Assembly: GCA_016218915.1 (NCBI GenBank)
Contig: JACRCQ010000071.1
Coordinates: 104,591 to 168,590, forward strand
Source of the DNA: Deltaproteobacteria bacterium
GTDB lineage: Bacteria > Myxococcota_A > Polyangia > Polyangiales > Polyangiaceae
Length of the DNA stretch: 64,000 bases
Direction: 5' to 3'
A model generated the notes under the pieces. That model was not told the DNA's origin and did no database searches. It saw only the letters and a program-made list of their open reading frames with translations. This document shows positions 8,036 through 17,530 of this stretch, piece by piece (the stretch's first letter is position 1; the number at the start of each line of letters is the position of its first letter). A program made the translations under genes and the position numbers.

Positions 8036-9019
8036 ATGAAGGTTCTGGTTACTGGTGCGTCGGGATTCCTCGGATCGCACGTCGCCGAGCAACTCGCCAA
8101 ACAGGGCCACGAAGTGCGGGCCATGGTCCGGAAGACCTCGGACACCAAGTTCCTGCGCGTGCTGCCCAATGTCGTGCTCGTCGAAGGCGCGGTCGAGGAT
8201 CGCGACGCGTGCCTTGCGGCCGCCAAGGACATCGACGCGGTCGTCCACTCCGCAGGGCTGGTCAAGGCTCGCACGCCGGCCGAGTTCCACCTGACCAACG
8301 TGGTGGGCACCCAGAACATGCTCGATGCCGCGCTCGCACAAGGCGACGCGATCAAACGGTTCGTCCTGGTCTCGAGCCTCACAGCCCGGGCACCGTCACC
8401 GGATGGAAGCCCCTTGCCCCTGGACGCCGAGCCGCGTCCGCTGACCGCGTACGGCCGAAGCAAGCTCGAGGCCGAGCGCCTCGCCCTGCGCCTCAAGGAC
8501 AAGCTTCACATCACGGTGGTTCGCCCGACCGGCATCTACGGCCCGCGCGATCGGGAGATGATGCAGCTGTTCCAGTACGCGGCGATGCGCGTGCTTCCCT
8601 ACATGGGCGATCCCCAGGGCAAGCTGACGTTGATCCACGGCGAGGACTGCGCGCGCGCGATCGTGCTGTGCCTGACCGCGGAGATCCCGAGCGGCAGGGG
8701 CTACGACATCGACGATGGCGCGATCTACACCCGGGCAGAGCTGGCTGAAGGGCTCGAGGGGGCGATGCAGAAGAAGGCCTGGGTGAGCTTCCCGATCCCG
8801 GACAAGATCATCTACGGAGTCGGGTTGCTCAGTGAGACCTACGGGCGAATCGCAAACAAGGCGGTGATGCTCAAGCGCGAGAAGGTCACCGAGCTGCTGC
8901 AGCAGTGGGTGGGAGACTCAGCGCCGGCCCGCAAGGAGCTCGGCTTTGAGGCGCGCTACCGCTGGAGCGACGGCGCCAAGCTCACCGCGGCCTGGTACAA
9001 GGAGAACGGCTGGCTGTAG
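8036..9019 (+). CDS. cerR: NAD(P)-dependent extended SDR, probable ceramide reductase
   Basis: 327 residues; the ATG at 8036 has an upstream CAGGAGA. The nucleotide-binding motif GASGFLGSH is at residues 7-15, and the catalytic Tyr and Lys lie in TAYGRSKLEAE. This is an extended SDR (epimerase/3-beta-HSD-like) of normal length. In Caulobacter the equivalent enzyme reduces the 3-keto group of oxidised ceramide after N-acylation. It is the last gene of the spt operon, 23 bp after the acyltransferase. The converging DUF4340 gene ends 28 bp away, leaving little room for a terminator. Confidence 0.72.
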   Translation: MKVLVTGASGFLGSHVAEQLAKQGHEVRAMVRKTSDTKFLRVLPNVVLVEGAVEDRDACLAAAKDIDAVVHSAGLVKARTPAEFHLTNVVGTQNMLDAALAQGDAIKRFVLVSSLTARAPSPDGSPLPLDAEPRPLTAYGRSKLEAERLALRLKDKLHITVVRPTGIYGPRDREMMQLFQYAAMRVLPYMGDPQGKLTLIHGEDCARAIVLCLTAEIPSGRGYDIDDGAIYTRAELAEGLEGAMQKKAWVSFPIPDKIIYGVGLLSETYGRIANKAVMLKREKVTELLQQWVGDSAPARKELGFEARYRWSDGAKLTAAWYKENGWL

Positions 9020-9046
9020 CTCGCGTCTCCCTGCCCGCTCCAGGTC

Positions 9047-11326
9047 TCATTCCACTCCCATCGCCTTGAGCACCGGCTTGACCCGTGCCGCGCCGATCAC
9101 GTACGTGGCAGCCACACCCTCGCGGCGCGCGTAGTACACGCTCATCGTGCGCCACGCGTCCCCCTTGCCGATCGCGATCCGGATGTCCTTGGAACGCTCT
9201 TCGTGGCCCGGAATGCGGTGGACCACGACCTCGAGCAGCGGCTTTGCGAAGCCTTCGGACTCCTGCGCGTCGCCCAGGTGCAGGGCCGCTTCGGCCCGCA
9301 TCTCGAGAAACGCGCTCTGGATGCGCTCCACCGACCCTTCCGCAAGCGCGATCCCCGCGTCCGGGTCGTTGGCCCACGTGCCGCCTGCACGTCCCACGAT
9401 CACGGCTTTCTTGCCGCCTGCGCTCAGGGTCATGTCGCGCACTTCCGACGGGTCGATCATGAACATCGAGCGGTCGATCACGTAGGTGGTGAGCTGATCC
9501 TGCACGCCCACGGGAAGGACGAACACGCCGGTGTCCGGCTCCCACCTGCCATAGACCCCATCTCCGATCCGCGCGCCGATCAGCAGGCGCCACGACTTTG
9601 TGCCGCCGTCGCCCACCCCTTCCACCTGCGCCACCGCGGCGGGCTTGGCAAACCCGTAGGAGCCGTCATCGCGATCCGCCACCCAGCGCTCGGCCGACAG
9701 CTTCGCAAGCGAATCGAACAGATCCGCGGACAGGGAGCCATCCACGACGTACCCGTTCGGCGCCTCGAACTTGAAGCCCGAAGGGGTCCTCGCGATGATC
9801 TGCTTGTCCCCCTGGCCCCACGTGATCGAGACCTTGCGGATCCGATCCGCGGACAGATCGAGCAGCGCCGACGATCGCAGGTAGGTCGCCACAGGCTCGA
9901 TCTGGTGCGCCTGGTTGCCTGCAATGCGCAGCACCACGCCGTCCTGGACCCGTCGCACGTAGCTGTACCCCCCTTGCTCGTCGCCGAGCTCGAGCTTCTG
10001 CTGCGGGTGCTCCTGGCTACCGGAGGCAGGCTGGATCACTACGAGCGTTCCCTTGGCAGGCTCCAGGCCCAGCGCCTTGGGATCCGCGGGCGAAACCAGC
10101 TCCCCCTCGAGCTTCGTGAGGCCTTCGACGAAGCCTTTGGCGTCCGCACCGGTCACGTCGCGCTCCTCAGGATGCCTCATCTTCCATCCCGAGCCCTTGC
10201 GGACCAGCTCCAGCACGCGCTCTGCGCGCTGGATCTTCAGCTCCTCGACGTCGTCAGGGCGCAGGTCGAGCAGCCGCTTGTCCGCGAACTGGTCTGACGA
10301 CGTGCGCAGCCCTTCCATCGCGCTGGCAGGCACGCATGCGCTCATCGGCTGGGGCTCCCGGCGGATCACCACCACCAGGCCGCCCGCTTCCGGGAGGCTG
10401 GCATCGGGCGCGGCCGCGTCCACGCGCGGAGCGGCGGCGGCCGGACACTCTCCGCCGATTTCGACGCGAGCGATCGGGCGAGCCTTGTCCACAGGCTCGG
10501 CCACCAGCGACACGGACTTGCCCTGCTGCTTGGCCGCCCGCAGGGCATCTTCTGCAGCTGCAGGGGAGACGAAGCGCTCAACGCGAAGAGCCGCGAACGC
10601 GGTGAGGAGCTGATCGTAGACGACCCGATGTACGCGAGGCCCCTGGCCGCCTCCGGTGTCGATTCGAAATCCACCCCAGGGTGCCTTGAGCAGGTTGCGC
10701 GCGCCCCCTGCTCCATCGAGGCGGATCGCGGCCAGCTCCGAGGCGACGTAGGGGAGCACGATGCGGGAGCGGTAGCTGTCCACGGGGCGGAGCAGATCGG
10801 CCACGAAGTCCCTGGCGACCACGTACGTGCCTTGTCCAGGCACCGAAGCATAGGCTGAGCCTGTCGGCGTGCCAGCCTCTGCGCCCAGCTCGATCCGCCA
10901 GGACACCGAGCCCATTCGCACAGACAGGATCGCACGCGGATGCTCGAACCCGAGGCCCGCCTTGTCGGTCGCCGGATCGACAGAGCGCACCGGGGAGGCG
11001 AACTCGAGCGCCTGGATCAGCCGATCGACTGCGGGCTGATCCGCGGGCTCTGCCTTGGAGGAATCCGGCGACGAGCCGAGAAAGAGGCGGTAGTCGGATT
11101 CGGTGGCGTCAGGGGAAACCGCACGGACGATGCGCGCCTTGTCGCCGCCGACCTCGAGCTGCAGCTCGGAGATTTCCTCGCGACGGAATACCTTGAGAAG
11201 GTTGCTCTTGCGGGTTTCGAGCTCAGCGGAGGTGGGGTTGCCGCGATCGATCAGCAGGTAGGCGCCGAGCCCGACCGCCACGGACACCAGCACGGCAGTG
11301 GTGATGGTCTGGGAGCGGGTGGTCAT
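9047..11326 (-). CDS. DUF4340 protein of the Gld-like ABC system
   Basis: 759 residues. The ATG at 11326 overlaps the stop of the GldG-like gene (ATGA). An N-terminal membrane segment (about residues 6-25, ITTAVLVSVAVGLGAYLLID) is followed by a long extracytoplasmic region with repeated DUF4340-type beta-rich units. DUF4340 proteins are regularly encoded after GldG-like ABC auxiliary proteins. Function is unknown; the protein is probably an accessory periplasmic-facing subunit. It is the last gene of a four-gene coupled operon. Confidence 0.8.
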   Translation of the reverse strand: MTTRSQTITTAVLVSVAVGLGAYLLIDRGNPTSAELETRKSNLLKVFRREEISELQLEVGGDKARIVRAVSPDATESDYRLFLGSSPDSSKAEPADQPAVDRLIQALEFASPVRSVDPATDKAGLGFEHPRAILSVRMGSVSWRIELGAEAGTPTGSAYASVPGQGTYVVARDFVADLLRPVDSYRSRIVLPYVASELAAIRLDGAGGARNLLKAPWGGFRIDTGGGQGPRVHRVVYDQLLTAFAALRVERFVSPAAAEDALRAAKQQGKSVSLVAEPVDKARPIARVEIGGECPAAAAPRVDAAAPDASLPEAGGLVVVIRREPQPMSACVPASAMEGLRTSSDQFADKRLLDLRPDDVEELKIQRAERVLELVRKGSGWKMRHPEERDVTGADAKGFVEGLTKLEGELVSPADPKALGLEPAKGTLVVIQPASGSQEHPQQKLELGDEQGGYSYVRRVQDGVVLRIAGNQAHQIEPVATYLRSSALLDLSADRIRKVSITWGQGDKQIIARTPSGFKFEAPNGYVVDGSLSADLFDSLAKLSAERWVADRDDGSYGFAKPAAVAQVEGVGDGGTKSWRLLIGARIGDGVYGRWEPDTGVFVLPVGVQDQLTTYVIDRSMFMIDPSEVRDMTLSAGGKKAVIVGRAGGTWANDPDAGIALAEGSVERIQSAFLEMRAEAALHLGDAQESEGFAKPLLEVVVHRIPGHEERSKDIRIAIGKGDAWRTMSVYYARREGVAATYVIGAARVKPVLKAMGVE

Positions 11327-12888
11327 GGCTCGATCTTCCTCGCGCCCTTGGCCTTGTCCTTCTTCTTCGCGTCCTTCTTGTCGCTGCGTCGAAGCAGGTA
11401 GACCGAGACGCCGAGCAGCAGCGCAGCGCCGGGCATGAACACGAGCACGTAGCGCATGATCTCGCCGAGCATGCCCTCGGTGATTCGCAGGCTGGCAGCG
11501 GGCGTCACGCGCGTGGGGATGTCGAGGATCGGTTGCCGGCTGACCAGCCACGACACGGCGTTCTCCATGAAGATGGCGTTGCCGCGCAGCTGCCCCTGCT
11601 CCCAGTTCAGACCATAGGCGACATTGGGACTTCCGAGCACCACCACGCGCGCGCCCCGCGCGTCCTGGCTTGCGCCGGGCTTGAGCAGCTCCGATGCCAT
11701 CGCGACCGTCAGCGGCCCCTTGCGATCGCCTTCCTTGCGCGTCGGCTCCCCGCCCTTGTCCGCCCAGGCAAAGAAGTCCTTCATGCCGTAGGCCTCGTTG
11801 CTCGTGACCAGAAGCTCGGTCGGGCGCGGACCGTCGGGCAGCGCGGTGAGCGACCGGGAGCGCATGATCATGACACGCAATCCGGAGGAGCCCGGATTCA
11901 CCATCGCGTCGGTGATCGGATGAGGCTTCGCATCAGGAAAGAACGCTTCGCCCACGCCGCGGGGAAGCCGGTACCGGTCATCGGTCTCGAACACGAAGTC
12001 AGCCGCAAGCCCGATCCCGAAAAGCTTCGTGACGCTCTCCAGTCCGGTCTCCACCTGCTTCTTGCGATTGCTGTCGAACATCGGGTTGAGCAGCAGCAGC
12101 CCGCTCATGCCGGTGCGCATGCGCGAGGCGATCTCGTCGGCTTCGCCCTGGGAGAAGGGCTGCGATGGCCCTGCCACGATGAGCAGACGGCAATCCTTGA
12201 ACGGCTCCCGGGCATCCGGGCGCGTGGAGTCGACCGTGACCGGCTCGAAGTTGTTCTTGTTGAGCCGATCGCGAAGCTCGCCCAGCCCCTGCGGACCGTT
12301 GTCGTCGAGCGACGACTCGCCGTGCCCGGAGGAAGCGCAGACCTTGATGCGCTCGCCGCCCACCACGGCGCGGATGGCGCCGGTCAACGCCTGCTCGATC
12401 TTCGAGCGGCTCTTGCCCTCCGCCGCTTCGGTCAGATCGACCATGTCCGAGGTTGCGATGAACCAGTGTCGGTCCCCGGCAGCCACGATGACCGACGCGT
12501 CGGTGACCACCCGTCCATCCTCGGTCTTGCCCGCGAGGATGCCGTACTTCTGCTGGATTGCCACGAACTCCGCCGGGTGCCGATCCGGGTCGACCTGGTG
12601 GATCTCGATACGCGGGGCGTGCCCTTTGTACTCGGCCAGGATGCTGCCGACCGTGCCCGCAAGGGGATCGTTGGCAGACAGCAGGATCTCGATCTGGATG
12701 GGCTGCTGCAGCTCGCGCAGCGTCGCAAGGGTCGCCGGGCTCAGCGTGTACAGCTGCGCCGTGGTGGCATCGAACCTGCGATAGTGCCGGGCTGCGAGCA
12801 GGTTCACCAGCACGACGATCGCCACGGCAGCGAGCACGCCGATGGCGGAGGAGATCTTGGTCCCGCGGGTGACGACGCCAGCTCCCAT
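11323..12888 (-). CDS. GldG-like ABC transporter auxiliary protein
   Basis: 521 residues; the ATG at 12888 overlaps the permease stop by one base (TGATG). A transmembrane helix is at about residues 13-33 (IGVLAAVAIVVLVNLLAARH), followed by YRRFDATTAQLYTLSPAT, characteristic of GldG/ABC_transp_aux proteins. A large extracytoplasmic domain follows, then a C-terminal helix (about residues 481-503) and a short Lys-rich cytoplasmic tail. In Bacteroidetes GldA-GldF-GldG is required for gliding. In other phyla the same architecture is of unknown substrate, so gliding should not be assumed. Confidence 0.83.
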   Translation of the reverse strand: MGAGVVTRGTKISSAIGVLAAVAIVVLVNLLAARHYRRFDATTAQLYTLSPATLATLRELQQPIQIEILLSANDPLAGTVGSILAEYKGHAPRIEIHQVDPDRHPAEFVAIQQKYGILAGKTEDGRVVTDASVIVAAGDRHWFIATSDMVDLTEAAEGKSRSKIEQALTGAIRAVVGGERIKVCASSGHGESSLDDNGPQGLGELRDRLNKNNFEPVTVDSTRPDAREPFKDCRLLIVAGPSQPFSQGEADEIASRMRTGMSGLLLLNPMFDSNRKKQVETGLESVTKLFGIGLAADFVFETDDRYRLPRGVGEAFFPDAKPHPITDAMVNPGSSGLRVMIMRSRSLTALPDGPRPTELLVTSNEAYGMKDFFAWADKGGEPTRKEGDRKGPLTVAMASELLKPGASQDARGARVVVLGSPNVAYGLNWEQGQLRGNAIFMENAVSWLVSRQPILDIPTRVTPAASLRITEGMLGEIMRYVLVFMPGAALLLGVSVYLLRRSDKKDAKKKDKAKGARKIEP

Positions 12889-13634
12889 CACCCCCACCTC
12901 CAGGCGTCCACCGCGCGAACGGTGATGAACAGCGGGGCCGCGGTCAGGGTGAGATCGAAGATGACGCGACGCGTGTCGATCAGGCCCTTGGAGAAGTCCG
13001 CCATCTGCGAGAGGATCGAGACATAGGCGCACAGATCGTGCGCCGGGCCGTTGTCGAAGATCATCTCGCCGATGCCCACGATGAGCAGGCCGATCACGGC
13101 TGCCAGCGAAAGCAGCAAGGCAACGACCTGGCTGCGCGTCATGGCGCTCATCAGCACGCCCAGGGACGTGAACGCGGCTCCGAGCAAAGCGACTCCGAGA
13201 TAGCAGCTTGCCACCACGCGCCAATCGACCTCGCCTGCGCGCTTGAGCACGATCATGTACAGGAGAGTCGGCGCCCAGACGGCAAGGTAGGTGACGAAGG
13301 CCGCAGCCCACTTCGCGAGCACGACCGCAGGTGTCGAGACCGGAGTCGTCAGCAGCCCTTCGATCGTGCCTGACCTGCGCTCCTCGGCCAGCGATCGCAT
13401 GGTCAGCGCCGGCGCAAGCATGAGCAACGGAAAGTACTGCAGAATGCTGTCAGCGAAGAACCACTGCACCGGACCGCGATCAATGGCGATGTCGACCTGG
13501 TTGGTGAAGTGGGCCACGAGCAGGTAGAAGTTCGCGCCTTGCAGCAGCAGGAACACGAAGATCGTCACCCAGGCCACGGGGGTGACGAACGTGGAGAACA
13601 AGTCGCGCTTGAAGACCGGCCAGAAGCCCTTCAT
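12888..13634 (-). CDS. ABC-2 type permease (GldF-like)
   Basis: 248 residues; the ATG at 13634 overlaps the ATPase stop (ATGA). It is strongly hydrophobic with about six transmembrane helices. The loop RSLAEERRSGTIEGLLTTPV (about residues 80-99) is the typical ABC-2/NatB-family signature between helices two and three. It pairs with the adjacent ATPase to form an exporter-like complex. Confidence 0.87.
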   Translation of the reverse strand: MKGFWPVFKRDLFSTFVTPVAWVTIFVFLLLQGANFYLLVAHFTNQVDIAIDRGPVQWFFADSILQYFPLLMLAPALTMRSLAEERRSGTIEGLLTTPVSTPAVVLAKWAAAFVTYLAVWAPTLLYMIVLKRAGEVDWRVVASCYLGVALLGAAFTSLGVLMSAMTRSQVVALLLSLAAVIGLLIVGIGEMIFDNGPAHDLCAYVSILSQMADFSKGLIDTRRVIFDLTLTAAPLFITVRAVDAWRWG

Positions 13635-14617
13635 TTCGCTTCCCCGTCGCGATCGGACCCGTGATCCGAATGGGCATCCTCTTCGGTGAGAAGCGAGAAG
13701 ACCTCTTCGAGCGAAGCCTTGCGCGGGCTTGCCTCGCGGACGGCGATCCCTGCGCCGACAAGGGCGGCAACGGCGTGCTCGACCTTGTCCGGTGTGGCCT
13801 CGGGCGCGCCCTTCCACGTGACATCCAGGACCGAGACCTCTTCGGCGCTGTCCTTGCGCTTGCGAACCTTGCTCGCGCCCTGCTGGGCCTCGAGCACGTC
13901 CAGCGCTTTCTGCGCGTCGCCGCGCACGACGAAGTGCGTGGTGGAGGTCTCACGAAGCTTGGACAGCTCTTCCAGGGCGCCCTGGGCAACGAGCCTGCCC
14001 TTGTGGATCACCAGGGCGCGGTCGCAGGTCGCCTCCACCTCGGTGAGAATGTGCGTGGACAGAAGGACCGTGTGCTCGGCCGCGAGCCCCCGGATCAGCT
14101 CGCGCACCTCCCGGATCTGGTTCGGATCCAGCCCGGCCGTGGGCTCGTCGAGCACCAGCACCGGGGGCGACGCGATCAGCGCATCCGCAAGCCCCACGCG
14201 CTGGCGATAGCCCTTGGACAGCTTGGCAATGACGACGTCGGCGTGATCCTCGACGCGCACGTTGCGCATGACCCTGCGCACGGCTTCTGCGCGATCTGCT
14301 CTGCGAACGCGCTTGAGCTCTGCGCGGAACCGAAGGTATTCGCTGACGCGAAGCTCTGGATAGAGCGGGACGTTCTCGGGCATGTAGCCGATGCACGACC
14401 TGGCCTCGAAGGGCTCTGCCACGATGTCATGGCCGTTGATCAGCACCCGTCCCCGGTTCGCCCCGAGGAATCCAGCAACGATCCGCAGCGTGGTGCTCTT
14501 TCCCGCACCGTTGGGCCCGAGAAATCCCACGACTTCGCCCTTGCGCACTTCGAACGACAGGTCGCGCACGGCTTCTACCGTGCCGTAGGACTTGTAGAGC
14601 TTCTCGACCGAAATCAT
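13631..14617 (-). CDS. ABC transporter ATPase (GldA-like)
   Basis: 328 residues. Walker A is GPNGAGKS (about residues 34-41), the signature motif is degenerate in its first residues (KLSKGYRQRVGLADAL), Walker B is VLVLDEPTAGLD and the H-loop is STHIL. All core catalytic motifs are present. A C-terminal extension of about 80 residues after the NBD, ending in an acidic, His/Asp-rich tail, is typical of GldA/CcmA-type ATPases. It is the first gene of the minus-strand operon ATPase-permease-GldG-DUF4340. Confidence 0.9.
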   Translation of the reverse strand: MISVEKLYKSYGTVEAVRDLSFEVRKGEVVGFLGPNGAGKSTTLRIVAGFLGANRGRVLINGHDIVAEPFEARSCIGYMPENVPLYPELRVSEYLRFRAELKRVRRADRAEAVRRVMRNVRVEDHADVVIAKLSKGYRQRVGLADALIASPPVLVLDEPTAGLDPNQIREVRELIRGLAAEHTVLLSTHILTEVEATCDRALVIHKGRLVAQGALEELSKLRETSTTHFVVRGDAQKALDVLEAQQGASKVRKRKDSAEEVSVLDVTWKGAPEATPDKVEHAVAALVGAGIAVREASPRKASLEEVFSLLTEEDAHSDHGSDRDGEAK

Positions 14618-14964
14618 TCGGGCAGGGGTCTAGCACGAAGCGCGCAGGGAGGGGTCGCGGCGGGCAGCGGCTGCGAAACTGATCATCTGGCGAGCATGGC
14701 GCCGCAGGCGTGGGTCGAATGCGCACAGACGGGCCGTGAGATTGTTGACGATCGGCGGCGGGGAATATCGGAAGGGGTTCAGACGTAGGAGCGCGGGCCA
14801 GGCACGTGTGGCTTGGAATAGCGCAAGCACTCTGGATTTCGGCATGAACCGTGCATGCGCCACCGCGGGTTTGCTGTTGACACGTCGGTCGACAGCCGTA
14901 GTCTGCTTGGAGAAACGAAGATCGGAGGGATGGCAAGCCGACATCCTTTGGGACGAGGCGAAAG
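14618..14964. other. Intergenic region between divergent operons
   Basis: 347 bp separating the ABC operon (minus) and the kinase operon (plus). It holds one good plus-strand promoter candidate (14877-14904). No convincing small gene, RNA or repeat was seen. Confidence 0.6.
14877..14904 (+). promoter_or_regulatory. Candidate sigma-70 promoter of the kinase operon
   Basis: A perfect TTGACA (14877-14882), a 16-base spacer and TAGTCT (14899-14904), about 60 bases upstream of the kinase ATG. This is one of the better promoter matches in the window. Confidence 0.5.
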
Positions 14965-16560
14965 ATGAACGAGCCCTGCGATCCTGTCCTGGAGCGCGCT
15001 CAGGTCCTCGTGGGCCAGGTGTTGCGCGACAAGTGGCACCTCGATGGCTTGATCGGGGTCGGAGGGATGGCTTCGGTCTTCGCTGCCACCCACCGCAACG
15101 GACGTCGCGGCGCGGTCAAGCTCCTGCACACCGAGTTCTCCCTCGACAAGGCCATTCGCAGCCGCTTCCTGCGCGAAGGCTATGTCGCCAACAAGGTAGG
15201 CCACCCGGGCACCGTGGAGATCCTCGATGACGACGTGGCCGAGACCGGCTCCGTCTTCCTCGTCATGGAGCTGCTCGAAGGCGAAAGCGTCGACCGACGC
15301 TGGACGCGCAATGATCGCCGGCTTCCTCCCAAGGAAGTCCTGGTCATCGCCGACCGCGTGCTCGATGTGCTCGCAGCCGCGCACGACAAGGGGATCGTCC
15401 ATCGCGACGTGAAGCCGGAGAACATGTTCATCACCCGCGAGGGCGTGGTGAAGATGCTCGACTTCGGCATTGCACGCCTTCGCGAGGTGTCCACGGCCAG
15501 CGTTGCCACGCGCTTCGGCACGACCCTCGGAACGCCAGCGTACATGTCGCCCGAGCAGGCGCTTGGGCGCAACGACGAGGTGGATTCGATCTCGGACTTG
15601 TGGGCGGTCGGCGCCAGCATGTTCACACTGCTCACGGGCAGGCACGTTCACGGCGGCAAGACGATCAACGAGCAGCTCGTTGCGGCCGCGACCCGCGCAG
15701 CGCCCCAGGTGGCGACCGTGGATCCGGATGTTCCCCCGAGGATCGCTGCGATCATCGACAAGGCACTCTCGTTCGAGCGCGTGGACCGCTACGGCGATGC
15801 GCGTGTCATGCAGCGTGCCGTGCGTGAGGCGTACTTCCACCTGTACGGCAGCACCGTGGCTACGGCGCCGCAGCTCGAAGTCCCGGATGCGGGATATCCG
15901 GACCTGCTCGACGAAGCGCAAACGCAGGCGATCAACGCGGCATCGCTCGGCGTGCAGACCACCATGAAGCCGGCGACGGCATCGCGGCCGGTCTCTTCCT
16001 CCCGGCGACAGCGATTCCGCAGGTGGCAGCTGTGGGCAGTGGGTATTGCCAGCCTCGTGCTCGGCGGTGCGATTGCGGTCACTGGGTGGCGCGCCAACTC
16101 CCAACGCTCCGTGGCCGCTTCCGCGACCGTAGCCGCCTCGCCTCAACCATCCGCCTCCACAGGCACCGCGCCTGCGGCGCCGTTGGACGGTTCGCCCGTT
16201 GCCTCGAGTTCGGCAGCTGCCTCGGCCGAGCCTGCCGCGCTCCCCTCTGCGTCTTCCTCGCCTGCAGAGGCCAGCGGATTGATTGCGATCTCGGCCGTGG
16301 GGGGCGGATGCGCAGTCACCGTGGACGGCGTGTCGAGGGGGGCAACGCCCACTTCGGTGGCAGTGCCGCCCGGGGAGCATCACGTGGTATGTACCTCCCG
16401 GGATGGAACGCCGCAGGCAAGCATCGTGCAGGTCCGCAGCCGCGAGACGACCCGCGCGACGTTCCATCTGCGCGCTGCCGAAGCCAAGCCCCCTGCCGCT
16501 TCTGCCGCGCCTCCTGCTCCTACGGCTTCGGCTCCGGATCCGCGCGATCGCCGCAAGTAG
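14965..16560 (+). CDS. Membrane Ser/Thr protein kinase with PEGA-like C-terminus
   Basis: 531 residues. The Hanks-type kinase domain spans about residues 20-290: glycine loop GVGGMASVF, catalytic Lys52, HRDVKPEN with Asp148, DFG with Asp166, and APE-equivalent YMSPEQ. A transmembrane helix (about 352-373, WQLWAVGIASLVLGGAIAVTG) leads to a Ser/Ala/Pro-rich linker and a PEGA-like beta domain (about 430-500) outside the membrane. All catalytic residues look intact. The next two genes encode a TPR/PEGA membrane protein and a Cys-rich lipoprotein, an arrangement suggesting an envelope-sensing or envelope-modifying module. Confidence 0.9.
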   Translation: MNEPCDPVLERAQVLVGQVLRDKWHLDGLIGVGGMASVFAATHRNGRRGAVKLLHTEFSLDKAIRSRFLREGYVANKVGHPGTVEILDDDVAETGSVFLVMELLEGESVDRRWTRNDRRLPPKEVLVIADRVLDVLAAAHDKGIVHRDVKPENMFITREGVVKMLDFGIARLREVSTASVATRFGTTLGTPAYMSPEQALGRNDEVDSISDLWAVGASMFTLLTGRHVHGGKTINEQLVAAATRAAPQVATVDPDVPPRIAAIIDKALSFERVDRYGDARVMQRAVREAYFHLYGSTVATAPQLEVPDAGYPDLLDEAQTQAINAASLGVQTTMKPATASRPVSSSRRQRFRRWQLWAVGIASLVLGGAIAVTGWRANSQRSVAASATVAASPQPSASTGTAPAAPLDGSPVASSSAAASAEPAALPSASSSPAEASGLIAISAVGGGCAVTVDGVSRGATPTSVAVPPGEHHVVCTSRDGTPQASIVQVRSRETTRATFHLRAAEAKPPAASAAPPAPTASAPDPRDRRK

Positions 16561-16579
16561 CCCCGGGCGTGGCAGGTCC

Positions 16580-17530
16580 GTGCTGCAGGCTGCGCTGGTG
16601 TGCCTTCTCGTCGCATTGTGCTGCTGCTTTGCCGGGCCAGTCGCGGCACAGGAGCACTCGGAGAGTGCGGCGGATCGGGCGGATCGCCTGTTTCGCAGCG
16701 GGCGCGACGCGATGAAGCGAGGCGATGCGGTCGCGGCCTGCCCCATGTTCGCCGAAAGCCAGAAGCTCGATCCTGCCCCGGGAACCCTGCTCAACCTCTC
16801 GGAGTGCGAGGAGCGCATCGGCAAGCTCATGGATGCGTGGCGACACATCCAGCAGGCGATCAAGCAGCTTCCGGCAGACGACGATCGGCTGCCGATTGCC
16901 CGCGAGCAGGAAACGTCCCTGGGGCGACGCGTGCCCAGGCTGACGGTGCGTCTGCGATCCGGCGCGCCCCCGGCCAGCAGCATCCTGCTCGACTCCTCCG
17001 AGAGGCTCACGGCCGGCACGCCGATCGTGGTCGACCCGGGCTCGCACGTGATCGCGGTCTACGCCCCGGGCTTTCGGACTTCGCTGACCACAGTGCGGCT
17101 CGCGGAAAGCGAGCGCATCCAGATCGAGGTCGCGCCGGACCCCGCGATCACGACAGCGCCTACGCCGCCGCCACCGCCTCCGCCGTCTGCCCCGGGACGA
17201 AGGACCATCGGATGGATCGCAGGCGGCGTGGGCGTGATCGGGCTCGGGACCGCCGTCGTCACCGGGCTCATCCTCAATGGCAAGCAGGATACGGTGGACA
17301 GCCACTGCGATCCCAATCGGGTCTGCGATCAAGAGGGCTACGACGCATCCCGGTCCGGCAAGCGTCTGATGCCGGTGTACTGGGGCGGCTGGATCGCCGG
17401 AGGCGTGGGCCTCGCGGTGGGAACCTGGCTTCTCACGACGTCACCCGGCAGCAACGCTCCGCGCGCACGGCTGACTGCGGGCACGGTGCCGGGCGGCGCC
17501 GGGCTGTCGGTTACCGGGGGCTTCTGGTGA
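16580..17530 (+). CDS. Signal-peptide TPR/PEGA-like membrane protein
   Basis: About 316 residues from a GTG at 16580, chosen because it begins a clean signal peptide ending in FAGPVAAQE; the exact start is uncertain. Residues 30-110 resemble TPR helices (FRSGRDAMKRGDAVAACPMF, LDPAPGTLLNLSECEERIGK). A PEGA-like beta domain follows (about 125-195), then a poly-proline stretch and two hydrophobic helices (GWIAGGVGVIGLGTAVVTG and GWIAGGVGLAVGTWLL). Proteins of this build are frequent next to myxobacterial Ser/Thr kinases; their role is unknown. It overlaps the next gene by 4 bases. Confidence 0.72.
   Translation: MLQAALVCLLVALCCCFAGPVAAQEHSESAADRADRLFRSGRDAMKRGDAVAACPMFAESQKLDPAPGTLLNLSECEERIGKLMDAWRHIQQAIKQLPADDDRLPIAREQETSLGRRVPRLTVRLRSGAPPASSILLDSSERLTAGTPIVVDPGSHVIAVYAPGFRTSLTTVRLAESERIQIEVAPDPAITTAPTPPPPPPPSAPGRRTIGWIAGGVGVIGLGTAVVTGLILNGKQDTVDSHCDPNRVCDQEGYDASRSGKRLMPVYWGGWIAGGVGLAVGTWLLTTSPGSNAPRARLTAGTVPGGAGLSVTGGFW

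Noticed and set aside
9203..10297. Long plus-strand frame opposite the DUF4340 gene
   Set aside because: Composition (His, Arg, Val-rich) typical of antisense frames; the DUF4340 gene is coupled into an operon.
14779..17019. A 746-codon minus-strand frame across the kinase gene
   Set aside because: Antisense shadow; the kinase has all catalytic motifs on the plus strand.
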